A stretch of 64,000 nucleotides of DNA from Luteimicrobium xylanilyticum. GTDB taxonomy: Bacteria; Actinomycetota; Actinomycetes; Actinomycetales; Cellulomonadaceae. The stretch is taken from NCBI RefSeq assembly GCF_009429125.1, contig NZ_CP045529.1:2294001-2358000 (forward strand). Reading direction: 5' to 3'. Position 1 is the stretch's first letter, and the number at the start of each line of letters is the position of its first letter. Shown piece by piece: positions 25,580 through 33,505 of this stretch. The position numbers were made by a program, and so were the translations under genes. The notes below the pieces were generated by a model that saw only the letters and a list, made by a program, of their open reading frames with translations, was not told the origin of the DNA and searched no databases.

Positions 25580-27700
25580 GTGGCAACCACGACCTCTGAC
25601 CCGTTCGTCGGCACCCTCGTCGACGGACGCTACGAGGTCGTGTCCCGGATCGCCCGCGGCGGCATGGCGACCGTGTATCTCGCCGTCGACCGGCGCCTCG
25701 ACCGGAACGTCGCGCTCAAGATCATGCACGCGCACCTCGTCGACGGCGTCGAGGGGGCCGAGTTCGTCTCGCGGTTCCGACGCGAGGCCCGCGCGGCGGC
25801 CCGGCTGACCCACCCCGGCCTCGTCGGGGTCTACGACCAGGGCTTCGACGGCGAGACCAGCTACCTCACGATGGAGTACGTCCCGGGGACCAACCTCCGG
25901 GCGCGCCTGCGCGACGAGCGGACCCTCAGCCTCGGCGAGACCCTCCGGCTCCTCGAGGAGATCCTCGACTCGCTCGCCGCGGCGCACCGCGCCGGCCTGG
26001 TCCACCGCGACATCAAGCCCGAGAACGTGCTGCTCACCGAGGACGAGCACGTCAAGCTCGCCGACTTCGGCCTCGCGCGCGCCGTGACCGAGGTCGCCGC
26101 CACCGCGACCGGCACCGTCCTCGGCACGGTCGCGTACCTCAGCCCCGAGGTCATCACGACGGGTCGCTGCGACGCACGCACGGACGTCTACTCGGTCGGC
26201 GTGCTCGCCTACGAGATGCTGCTCGGCAAGCACCCGCACACCGGGTCCACCCCGATCCAGGTCGCGTTCGAGCACGTCAACTCCGACATCCCCGCCCCGT
26301 CGCGCAGCGCGTGGTGGATGCCGATCGAGGTCGACGAGCTGGTCTGCTCGCTCGCGGCCCGCGACCCCGACGACCGCCCCCGCGACGCCGCCGCCGCGCT
26401 CGCGCTCGTCCGGCAGACGCGGCGGATGCTGTCCGACGCCGACCTCGAGCGCCGGGCCGACCCGCCTGCCGCCGTCGTGACCGAGGGCCCGTCGGGGCCC
26501 GTCGGCGCGCCGTCGTCGGACGACGTGGTCGCCGACGCCGGAACGACCCTCGGCCCCGACGACGACGCCTCAGACGTGAGCGCGGACGAGGCGAGGGAAG
26601 AGCGCGAGGGCGCGGGCGACACAGCCGGCGACGACGACGAAGGGTCCCTCGACGCCATCCCGACCGCCGTGTTCGGCAACCTCGGCACCGGGACGCGCGT
26701 CCTCGCGCGCGACGAGCTCGGATCCGGCACGACCCGCGGCGAGCTGCCCGTCCTCACCAACCCCGTCGTCCCTGCGCACGACGTCGCACGCAAGCGCAAG
26801 AGGCGGCGCCGGCGATGGGTCTGGGCCCTCGTCCTCGTGCTCGCCGTCGTCGGCGTCTTCGGGTTCTGGACCTGGTGGATGAGCTCCGGCCCCGGCGCGT
26901 ACACCGTCGTCCCGACCGGCATCGTCGGCACGAGCGCCGACGACGCCGACACCGCGCTCGAGTCCGTGGGCCTGCGCGCACACCAGACCAAGGCGTTCGA
27001 CGACGTCGTGCCCGACGGCGACGTCGTGAGCGTCAACCCCGGCGAGGGCGACAAGATCCGCAAGGACGGGACCGTCGAGGTCACCGTCTCCCAGGGCATC
27101 GAGAACCACACCGTGCCCGCCGGGCTCGTCGGCAAGACCAAGGACGCGGCGCTCGCGAGCCTCGCGAAGAGCGGGTTCGACGCCGTCCCCACCCCCGTCG
27201 AGGACTACTCCGACAAGGTCCCCGAAGGCCACGTCATCTCGGTGTCCGTCGACGCGGGCACCTCCGTCCCCCACAACAGCCCCATCCAGGTCGTGGTCTC
27301 CGACGGCCCTGCCCCCGTCACCGTGCCCCAGGTCAAGGGCAGCGACCAGGACGACGCCGTCGCCACGCTGAAGAGCTCCGGCCTGGTCCCCCAGGTGACG
27401 AAGCAGTACTCCGACGACGTGCCCGAGGGCACCGTCATCAGCCAGGACCCGCAGCAGTCCACGACCCTGCACCGCGGCGACACCGTGGCGCTCACCGTCT
27501 CCCGCGGCCCCGAGATGGTGGTCGTCCCGTCCGTGACCGGCAAGCACACGGCCGAGGCGAAGAAGCTCCTCGAGGCCAAGGGCTTCAAGGTCAAGGTCAA
27601 CAAGTTCCTCGGCGGCGTGCTCAACACCGTGCGGTTCCAGGACCCCGACGGCAAGAAGAAGGCGCCGAAGGGCTCGACGGTCTCGTTGACGGTCTTCTGA
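25580..27700 (+). CDS. PASTA-domain Ser/Thr protein kinase (PknB/PknL type)
   Basis: The 706-residue receptor kinase has a cytoplasmic catalytic domain (residues ~14-280) with the glycine loop RIARGGMATVYLA, the Lys in VALKIM, HRDIKPENVLL, ADFGLA and the SPEV region. An acidic juxtamembrane linker (~290-405) follows, then a basic stretch RKRKRRRRR, one membrane helix (WVWALVLVLAVVGVFGFW) and four extracellular PASTA repeats, which in this family bind muropeptides or lipid II. All catalytic residues are present. Together with the divergent Rv2175c-like protein this reproduces the PknL-Rv2175c pairing of mycobacteria. It likely signals cell-wall status to growth or translation factors. Confidence 0.94.
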   Translation: MATTTSDPFVGTLVDGRYEVVSRIARGGMATVYLAVDRRLDRNVALKIMHAHLVDGVEGAEFVSRFRREARAAARLTHPGLVGVYDQGFDGETSYLTMEYVPGTNLRARLRDERTLSLGETLRLLEEILDSLAAAHRAGLVHRDIKPENVLLTEDEHVKLADFGLARAVTEVAATATGTVLGTVAYLSPEVITTGRCDARTDVYSVGVLAYEMLLGKHPHTGSTPIQVAFEHVNSDIPAPSRSAWWMPIEVDELVCSLAARDPDDRPRDAAAALALVRQTRRMLSDADLERRADPPAAVVTEGPSGPVGAPSSDDVVADAGTTLGPDDDASDVSADEAREEREGAGDTAGDDDEGSLDAIPTAVFGNLGTGTRVLARDELGSGTTRGELPVLTNPVVPAHDVARKRKRRRRRWVWALVLVLAVVGVFGFWTWWMSSGPGAYTVVPTGIVGTSADDADTALESVGLRAHQTKAFDDVVPDGDVVSVNPGEGDKIRKDGTVEVTVSQGIENHTVPAGLVGKTKDAALASLAKSGFDAVPTPVEDYSDKVPEGHVISVSVDAGTSVPHNSPIQVVVSDGPAPVTVPQVKGSDQDDAVATLKSSGLVPQVTKQYSDDVPEGTVISQDPQQSTTLHRGDTVALTVSRGPEMVVVPSVTGKHTAEAKKLLEAKGFKVKVNKFLGGVLNTVRFQDPDGKKKAPKGSTVSLTVF

Positions 27701-28004
27701 CGCTGACCGCGCCGGCGGTGACGCTCCGTTCGCCGGCAGTGACACTGGGTTCGCCCATGGTCACGTGGGTTTCGCCATCGTCACGTGGATGGTGCCCCCC
27801 TCTCCGGTCGAGCATGGGGTTGCGCGCATGATCGGAGCCGAGAAGGTGGATCCCCGCATGGTCGGCGCGTCCCGGGGTGGCGGATCGCATGGTCGACGGC
27901 GTAGGTCACCGTCGGTGAACGCGGCGTCACCACCGGCGGACGAAGATCACCGTCGGCGGGCGAGGTGAGACGACACGCGGGGGTACGGCCGAGTCACGAG
28001 GGGC
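27701..28004. repeat. Composite intergenic repeat, locus A (no gene)
   Basis: This convergent junction between the kinase and aroG carries no plausible gene. The left part (27718-27789) has four units of about 21 bp anchored by GTGAC/GTCAC at 27718, 27739, 27760 and 27780 with TTCGCC between. The centre (27818-27895) is a ~30-bp-period array whose units read on the minus strand as CGAYCATGCG plus variable sequence. The right part (27905-27969) has again 19-21-bp units anchored by GTCACC in opposite orientation relative to the left array. The centre is shared with locus B at 44209-44295. Confidence 0.75.
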
Positions 28005-29357
28005 TCAGCGGCGCAGCATCTCCACGACACGGAACGCCAGCTCCAGCGACTGCTGGTGATTGAGCCGCGGGTCGACGAGCGTCTCGTACCGCCGCGCGAG
28101 CCCGGCGTCGTCGATCTCCTCGCTCCCGCCGAGCACCTCGGTGACGTCGTCGCCGGTGAGCTCGACGTGCAGGCCGCCGGGCACCGTGCCGAGCGAACGG
28201 TGCACCTCGAAGAACCCGGAGACCTCGTCGAGGACGTCGGCGAACCGCCGGGTCTTGTACCCGGACTCGCTGGTGATCGTGTTGCCGTGCATGGGGTCGG
28301 TGACCCACACGACGGGCCGCCCGTCGGCGCGGACGGCGTCGACGAGGGGAGGGAGTGCGTCGCGGACCTTCCCGGCGCCCATGCGCGCCACGAACGTGAG
28401 GCGCCCGGGCACGCCGGCCGGGTTGAGCCGGTCGAGGAGGGCGATGGCGTCCTCGGGCTGCGTCGTCGGGCCGAGCTTGACGCCGATGGGGTTGGCGACG
28501 CGGGACAGGAACTCGACGTGGGCGCCGTCGAGCTGGCGGGTGCGCTCGCCGATCCACAGGAAGTGCGCGGACGTGTCGTACGCGGCGCCGGTGCGGGGGT
28601 CGATGCGGGACAGGGCACGCTCGTAGTCGAGGAGCAGCGCCTCGTGCGCAACGAAGAACTCCACGGTCTGCAGCGCTTCGAAGTCGGCGCCGCACGCAGC
28701 CATGAACCGGATCGCCCGGTCGATCTCGGCGGCCGTCGACTCGTAGCGGGCGTAGGCGGGGTTCCGCATGAACCCCTGGTTCCACTCGTGCACGCGCCGC
28801 AGGTCGGCGAACCCGCCCTCGGCGAGGGCCTGCACGACGTTGACGGTCGCGCCGGAGATCCGGTACGCCTGCACGAGCCGGGCGGGGTCGGGGATGCGCG
28901 ACTCGGGCGTGAACGCGTGCGCGTTGACCATGTCGCCGCGGTAGGCGGGCAGGGTCACGCCGTCGCGGGTCTCGCTGTCGGAGCTGCGCGGCTTCGCGTA
29001 CTGGCCGGCCATGCGCCCCATCTTCACGACGGGCATCGACGCGCCGTACGTCAGCACGACCGCCATCTGGAGGATGGTGCGGACCTTGTTGCGGATGCGC
29101 AGGGCACCCGCCTCGGCGAACGACTCGGCGCAGTCGCCGCCCTGGAGCAGGAACGCCTCGCCGCGCGCCGCGGCCGCGAGGCGCTCGCGCGCCCGGTCTG
29201 CGGCGGCGGGCACCACGAGGGGTGCCGCCGCGGCGAGCTCGTCGGTGGCTGCGGCGAGCGCCCCGGCGTCGGGCCACGTCGGCTGCTGGAGCGCGACCTT
29301 GGCGCGGTACGCGTCGAGCGACTCGAGCCCGACGCCGGGGAGCACGCCGACGCTCAT
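28005..29357 (-). CDS. aroG: Class II 3-deoxy-7-phosphoheptulonate synthase (DAHP synthase)
   Basis: The 450-residue enzyme condenses phosphoenolpyruvate and erythrose 4-phosphate in the first step of the shikimate pathway. It is the plant-like class II type: FLLQGGDCAESF, RGDMVNAHAF, DYERALSRID, SAHFLWIGERTRQLDGAHVEF (in parts), GVKLGPTT and WVTDPMHGNT are all hallmark segments, with metal ligands Cys, His, Glu and Asp in these motifs. Its ATG overlaps the stop of the PPi-phosphofructokinase gene by 4 bp, so the two are translationally coupled. The trp and other aro genes are not adjacent. Confidence 0.94.
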   Translation of the reverse strand: MSVGVLPGVGLESLDAYRAKVALQQPTWPDAGALAAATDELAAAAPLVVPAAADRARERLAAAARGEAFLLQGGDCAESFAEAGALRIRNKVRTILQMAVVLTYGASMPVVKMGRMAGQYAKPRSSDSETRDGVTLPAYRGDMVNAHAFTPESRIPDPARLVQAYRISGATVNVVQALAEGGFADLRRVHEWNQGFMRNPAYARYESTAAEIDRAIRFMAACGADFEALQTVEFFVAHEALLLDYERALSRIDPRTGAAYDTSAHFLWIGERTRQLDGAHVEFLSRVANPIGVKLGPTTQPEDAIALLDRLNPAGVPGRLTFVARMGAGKVRDALPPLVDAVRADGRPVVWVTDPMHGNTITSESGYKTRRFADVLDEVSGFFEVHRSLGTVPGGLHVELTGDDVTEVLGGSEEIDDAGLARRYETLVDPRLNHQQSLELAFRVVEMLRR

Positions 29358-30571
29358 GCCTGCGCCGTGACCAGGGGCTGGCCGATGCCGGCGAGGAGGT
29401 CGCCGAACCAGGGCTGCGACACGTCGAACGGCTTGCCGCCGGCGATCCGCGGGAACGCGATGGCCTTGAGGCGGTCGCCGTCCTCCTCGTCGTGGCCGAT
29501 GACGCCCGAGTCGCCGCGCAGGGCGCACTCGACGGCGAGGTCGGTCATGGACTTGATGAGGCGCAGGTCCTCGGCGTTCGCGGCCGCGGCGCGCGAGTAG
29601 TAGCCGGACTTCTGGACCATGACCTTCTCGGCGCCGAGCTTCTCGGCGAACTGCTTGGCGAACCACTGGCCGGGGTTGATGGTGTCGAGCTTGACGTGCC
29701 CGAACGGGTCGCGCTCGACGGTCTCCCCCGCGGCCTCGAGCTGCGCGACGATCTCGTGCATGCCGGCGCCCTCGGACAGGAAGATGTTGACGTTGCCCTG
29801 CTCGTCCATGATGGTGCGGAGCCGGGCCGCCTCGCCGTCGATGTCCAGGGCAAGCTCGGGCAGGAACACGGCGTGGACGTCCCAGCGCTCCTTGCTGAGG
29901 CCGATCGAGGGGACCCAGTCCTGCAGGTCGAGCCACTCGCGGTACTTCCGGGCCGCCGCCGCGGTCAGCCAGCCGCAGTGCCGGCCCATGACCTCGTGCA
30001 CGATGAGCATGCGGGGCCCGCTGCGGTGCTCGCCGATGACGTGCGCGGCGAAGCCCGCAGCCTCCTCGGCGGCGGTCCACGCGCCGAGCGACTGCTTGAT
30101 CGGGACGACGTCGTTGTCGATCGTCTTCGGCAGCCCGACGACGGTCAGGTGGTAGCCGTTCTCCTCGAGGTAGGCCGCGAGGTCGGCGGCGGTCGTGTTG
30201 GTGTCGTCGCCCCCGATGGTGTGCAGGACGTCGACGCCGTCGGCCTTGAGCTGCTCGGCCGCGACCTGGAGCGGGTCCTGGCCCTCCTGGACGAGCCCGC
30301 GCCTGACGCAGTCGGCGGCGTTGGTGAGCTTGACGCGCGAGTTGCCGATCGGCGACCCGCCGAACCGGTGCAGGATCCCGGCCTTCGCGCGGGTCTCCGC
30401 GTCGACGACGACCTTCGTGCCGGTCAGCAGGCCGTGGTAGCCGTACTGGTAGGCGATGATCTCGATCTCGGGGTCGAGCTCGGTGTACCGCTCGATGAGG
30501 CCACCGACGGCCGAGGAAAGGCACGGGGCGAAGCCACCCGCAGTGAGCAGGGCGACGCGACGGACCGACAT
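29354..30571 (-). CDS. pfp: Pyrophosphate-dependent 6-phosphofructokinase
   Basis: The 405-residue PfkA-family enzyme interconverts fructose 6-phosphate and fructose 1,6-bisphosphate in glycolysis. The GGDDTNT motif carries Asp where ATP-dependent enzymes have Gly, and PKTIDND provides the Lys that marks PPi as phosphoryl donor; MGRHCGW is the sugar-phosphate motif. GAGAGG lies 9 nt before the ATG at 30571. It is followed by aroG with a 4-bp overlap and preceded by plsC on the same strand 180 bp upstream. PPi use makes the step reversible. Confidence 0.92.
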   Translation of the reverse strand: MSVRRVALLTAGGFAPCLSSAVGGLIERYTELDPEIEIIAYQYGYHGLLTGTKVVVDAETRAKAGILHRFGGSPIGNSRVKLTNAADCVRRGLVQEGQDPLQVAAEQLKADGVDVLHTIGGDDTNTTAADLAAYLEENGYHLTVVGLPKTIDNDVVPIKQSLGAWTAAEEAAGFAAHVIGEHRSGPRMLIVHEVMGRHCGWLTAAAARKYREWLDLQDWVPSIGLSKERWDVHAVFLPELALDIDGEAARLRTIMDEQGNVNIFLSEGAGMHEIVAQLEAAGETVERDPFGHVKLDTINPGQWFAKQFAEKLGAEKVMVQKSGYYSRAAAANAEDLRLIKSMTDLAVECALRGDSGVIGHDEEDGDRLKAIAFPRIAGGKPFDVSQPWFGDLLAGIGQPLVTAQA

Positions 30572-30751
30572 GCGATCAACCTCTCGTTGGGGCGCGAGGG
30601 TGGTCGCCCTCGCACCGGTCGTACTGGGGCCGGCGCTGCTCGCGTGCGGTGCGCTGACGGCGCGCAGCCCGCACGCGGACGCCGGACGCTTCCCGGCTGC
30701 GGCGAGCCCGCGGCCGACGAGGTCCGGGACGGCCGCCGGCCCGGGTCGCCG

Positions 30752-31642
30752 TCAGTCTACTGACGACGGCGGGGGCTGCGGCCCGCCGTCCGCGGGTCGG
30801 TCGTCGTCGGCCGGCCCCGTACCGCTCTCGGCGTCCGCCTCGGTGGCGCGCTCGTCCTCGTCCTCGTCCGCGTCCTCGGCGGGCGGCTCGGGCAGGACGA
30901 CGTCCGGGATGGGTCGTCCGCCGGGCGCCCCGGCCGTGGTCGCGCCGTCGGCCTCGATGGGGACGCCCTGCGCGAGGCGCGCCTTCGCGGTCGCGGCGTA
31001 GATGTCGACGTACTCCTGCCCCGACAGCGACATGATCGCGTAGGTGATCTCGTCGGTCACGGACCGCAGGATGAAGCGGTCCTCCTCCATGCCCTTGTAG
31101 CGGCTGAAGTCGAGCGGCTCGCCGTAGACGACACCGATCCGTTTGGGCCGCGGCATCGTCTTGCCGAGGGGCTGCGCGACGTCGGACCCGATCATGGCCA
31201 CCGGGATCACGGGCGCCCCGGACTCGAGCGCGAGGCGCGCGACGCCCGTCTTGCCACGGTAGAGGCGACCGTCGGGGCTGCGCGTGCCCTCGGGGTAGAT
31301 GCCGAGGAGCTCGTCCTCGCCGAGGAGGCGGAGCCCCGTGCGGAGGGCGGCCTCGGAGGCCCGGCCGCCGCTCCGGTCGACGGGCACCGTGCCGACGCCC
31401 TTCATGAAGCCCGCCGTCAGGCGGCCCTTGAGGCCGGAGCCGGTGAAGTAGTCGGACTTGCCGAGGAACTGCACCTTGCGGGGCACCGTGAGCGGCAGGA
31501 CGAACGAGTCGATCACCGCGAGATGGTTGCTGGCGAGGATCGCCGGCCCCTGCTGGGGCACGTGGTGCGTACCGCGCGACCAGGGCCGGAACGCGAGCCG
31601 CAGCACCGGCCCGACGATCATCTTCATCAGCCAGTAGAACAC
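30752..31642 (-). CDS. 1-acyl-sn-glycerol-3-phosphate acyltransferase (PlsC type)
   Basis: The 296-residue protein has the acyltransferase motifs NHLAVIDS (HX4D), GTVPVDRSGG, YPEGTRSPDG (block III) and VIPVAMIGS (block IV) after a short hydrophobic N-terminus. It should acylate lysophosphatidic acid on the inner membrane face during phospholipid synthesis. The C-terminal 60 residues are an acidic low-complexity tail (EDADEDEDERATEAD) that is unusual compared with enterobacterial PlsC. GTG at 31642 has a strong GGAGGAG site 5 nt upstream. It is divergent from the small membrane protein at 31705. Confidence 0.88.
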   Translation of the reverse strand: MFYWLMKMIVGPVLRLAFRPWSRGTHHVPQQGPAILASNHLAVIDSFVLPLTVPRKVQFLGKSDYFTGSGLKGRLTAGFMKGVGTVPVDRSGGRASEAALRTGLRLLGEDELLGIYPEGTRSPDGRLYRGKTGVARLALESGAPVIPVAMIGSDVAQPLGKTMPRPKRIGVVYGEPLDFSRYKGMEEDRFILRSVTDEITYAIMSLSGQEYVDIYAATAKARLAQGVPIEADGATTAGAPGGRPIPDVVLPEPPAEDADEDEDERATEADAESGTGPADDDRPADGGPQPPPSSVD

Positions 31643-31692
31643 CGTCTCTCCTCCCCGGGAGCCGCGGTACTCCCCCGGCGTGCTCCTGACAA

Positions 31693-31698
31693 TAGAGT
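31693..31698 (+). promoter_or_regulatory. Leaderless -10 (TAGAGT) for the gene at 31705
   Basis: TAGAGT, six bases, then ATG. Confidence 0.6.
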
Positions 31699-31704
31699 GG
31701 TTCC

Positions 31705-32262
31705 ATGGTGGATCCCAACGCGGGGCCCGTGCCCGACGACGGCGCACGCGACCCGGGCGCGCCCGGAGGTCCCGGGGAGCACGGTGGCGAGGGCAGCCCG
31801 CGCCCCGACGAGTCGGGCTGGACGGACGCGTGGGCCGAGGAGCAGTGGAGGTCGCTCGTCGCCGACCTCGAGACGCCCGCCGACGGTGGCGCGAGCGACC
31901 TTCCGACGGCCGGGACCGACGTTCCGGCCCGGTCGATCGAGGTCGCGCCCTGGGTACAGCCGACCCGGCCACGCGACTGGCCCACGGGTCCCGAGGTCGA
32001 GGACCTCGAGGACCAGGAGTCGCACTTCGTCCCACCGGAGCCGCCGCCCGTGCTGGGCCGCGACCCGCTCCTCAACCTCGCCTGGGGCCTGGTCGGTGCC
32101 GCGCCGCTCGTCGTGCTCGTGCTGCTCGTGGTGGTGCGACCGTTCCCGGCGCTCGTCGGGCAGGTCGCCGGGGCGGCGTTCCTGGCCGGCCTCGGCATCC
32201 TGCTGTGGCGGATGCCGCACCGCCGCGACGAGGACGACGACGACCCGGGCGCCGTCGTCTGA
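31705..32262 (+). CDS. Small membrane protein of unknown function
   Basis: A 185-residue protein. The first ~110 residues are hydrophilic, Pro/Gly/Asp-rich and include ESGWTDAWAEEQWRSLVADLE; two membrane helices follow (GLVGAAPLVVLVLLVVV and VAGAAFLAGLGILLWRM) and the C-terminus is a short acidic tail. This layout is common among uncharacterised actinobacterial proteins next to plsC or glucokinase genes. No domain is recognised. It has its own leaderless promoter and converges on the glucokinase gene. Confidence 0.75.
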   Translation: MVDPNAGPVPDDGARDPGAPGGPGEHGGEGSPRPDESGWTDAWAEEQWRSLVADLETPADGGASDLPTAGTDVPARSIEVAPWVQPTRPRDWPTGPEVEDLEDQESHFVPPEPPPVLGRDPLLNLAWGLVGAAPLVVLVLLVVVRPFPALVGQVAGAAFLAGLGILLWRMPHRRDEDDDDPGAVV

Positions 32263-32305
32263 CAGCGCCCCGGACCGCCACGGTGGTCCCGGTCTGCCGT
32301 GCGGC

Positions 32306-33253
32306 TCAGTCGACGCGCGCGAGGTCCGCTGCGCCGACCATGCCCGCGTCGTTGCCGAGCGCGGCCGCGACGATCCGCGCCTCGGGCCGGTGGCCGCGCG
32401 CCGACAGCTCGCGCTCGAAGCCCGCGCGCACCGACGGGAACAGGAGCTCGCCCGCGTCGGCGACACCGCCCCCGAGGACGATGAGCTCCGGGTCGAGCAG
32501 CGCCGCGACCGAGGCCGCACCCTCGCCGACCCACCGACCCAGGTCCGCGAACAGGTCCCGGGCCAGCGGGTCGCCGGCCTGGGCCGCGCTCGTGACCTGC
32601 GGGCCCGTGATCGCGTCGTGGTCGCCGCCCGCGAGCGCCAGCAGCGCCGCCGCCCGGTCCGGCATCGCGACGGCGGCGGCCCGCGCGTCGCGCACGAGGG
32701 CCGAGCCGGACGCGTACTGCTCCCAGCAGCCCTGGTGCCCGCAGCCGCAGTAGTGGCCGCCGGGCACGACGCGCATGTGGCCGACCTCGGTGGCGACACC
32801 CCAGCGCCCGCGCACGAGGCGGCCGTCGACGACGACCGCGCCCCCGAGCCCGGTGCCGAGCGTGAGCATGAGCATGTCGGTGGCGTCCTTGGCGGACCCG
32901 AACCGGAACTCGCCCCAGCCCGCGGCGTTGGCGTCGTTCTCGACCACGACGCGGACGTCCTCGCCGATCAGCGCGCGGACCTTCTCGCCGACGGGGTAGT
33001 CGCGCCAGGCGATGTTCGGGGCGAACAGGACGGTGGTGCGGTCGTTGCTCACGAAGCCGGCGGCCGCGACCCCGATGGCACCGATCTCGTAGTCCCCGCG
33101 GAACTCCTCGTACACCTCCGCGATCGCGCGGTCGATGCTCGCGACGTCGTCGGGCGAGGTGCTGCGGCGCGTCTTGGCGAGGATCGTGCCGTCCTCGTCC
33201 ACGACGCCCGCGGCGATCTTGGTGCCTCCGATGTCGACCCCGACTGCGTACAT
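32306..33253 (-). CDS. glk: ROK-family glucokinase
   Basis: The 315-residue sugar kinase has the phosphate-1 motif VDIGGTKIAAGVVD, the catalytic END in VVENDANAAGWGE, LTLGTGLGGAVVVDG, and the ROK zinc-binding site formed by EVGHMRV and CGCGHQGCWEQYASG. The overall sequence is that of actinobacterial ROK glucokinases that phosphorylate glucose with ATP or polyphosphate. The ATG at 33253 follows GAGGACACC. The 250-bp region upstream separates it from the divergent acyl-CoA synthetase gene. A role in glycolysis and possibly carbon catabolite control is expected. Confidence 0.9.
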   Translation of the reverse strand: MYAVGVDIGGTKIAAGVVDEDGTILAKTRRSTSPDDVASIDRAIAEVYEEFRGDYEIGAIGVAAAGFVSNDRTTVLFAPNIAWRDYPVGEKVRALIGEDVRVVVENDANAAGWGEFRFGSAKDATDMLMLTLGTGLGGAVVVDGRLVRGRWGVATEVGHMRVVPGGHYCGCGHQGCWEQYASGSALVRDARAAAVAMPDRAAALLALAGGDHDAITGPQVTSAAQAGDPLARDLFADLGRWVGEGAASVAALLDPELIVLGGGVADAGELLFPSVRAGFERELSARGHRPEARIVAAALGNDAGMVGAADLARVD

Positions 33254-33440
33254 GGTGTCCTCAGGTGTCCTCACGGTGAGCCCGGGCCTCGCGGCCCGGT
33301 GGTGAACGGGTGGGGCGGCGTCGCGGGTGCGGACGGGGCCGGCGAGGGCCGGCCCGGGAAGACGCCGCGTGCAGGCTATCCCGCGGCGGGGGTCGGGCAC
33401 GAGCCCGTCCGGCGTCCGGGAGCGGCGGGTCGCCGGCCAG

Positions 33441-33446
33441 TAGACT
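33441..33446 (+). promoter_or_regulatory. -10 box (TAGACT) for the acyl-CoA synthetase gene
   Basis: TAGACT about 60 bp before the ATG at 33506 would give a leader of about 50 nt containing GGGAG. Confidence 0.45.
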
Positions 33447-33505
33447 TCCCGACGTCTCGTGACCGCGAGCAGGCGCCGACGCCGGCGTCCGGCGATGGGA
33501 GCCCG

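Noticed and set aside
27701-28004. tRNA or known small RNA in the gene-free junctions at 27.7 kb and 43.8 kb
   Set aside because: No cloverleaf-compatible T-arm (GGTTCRANNCC) or acceptor pairing was found; the sequences are dominated by the repeat units described.
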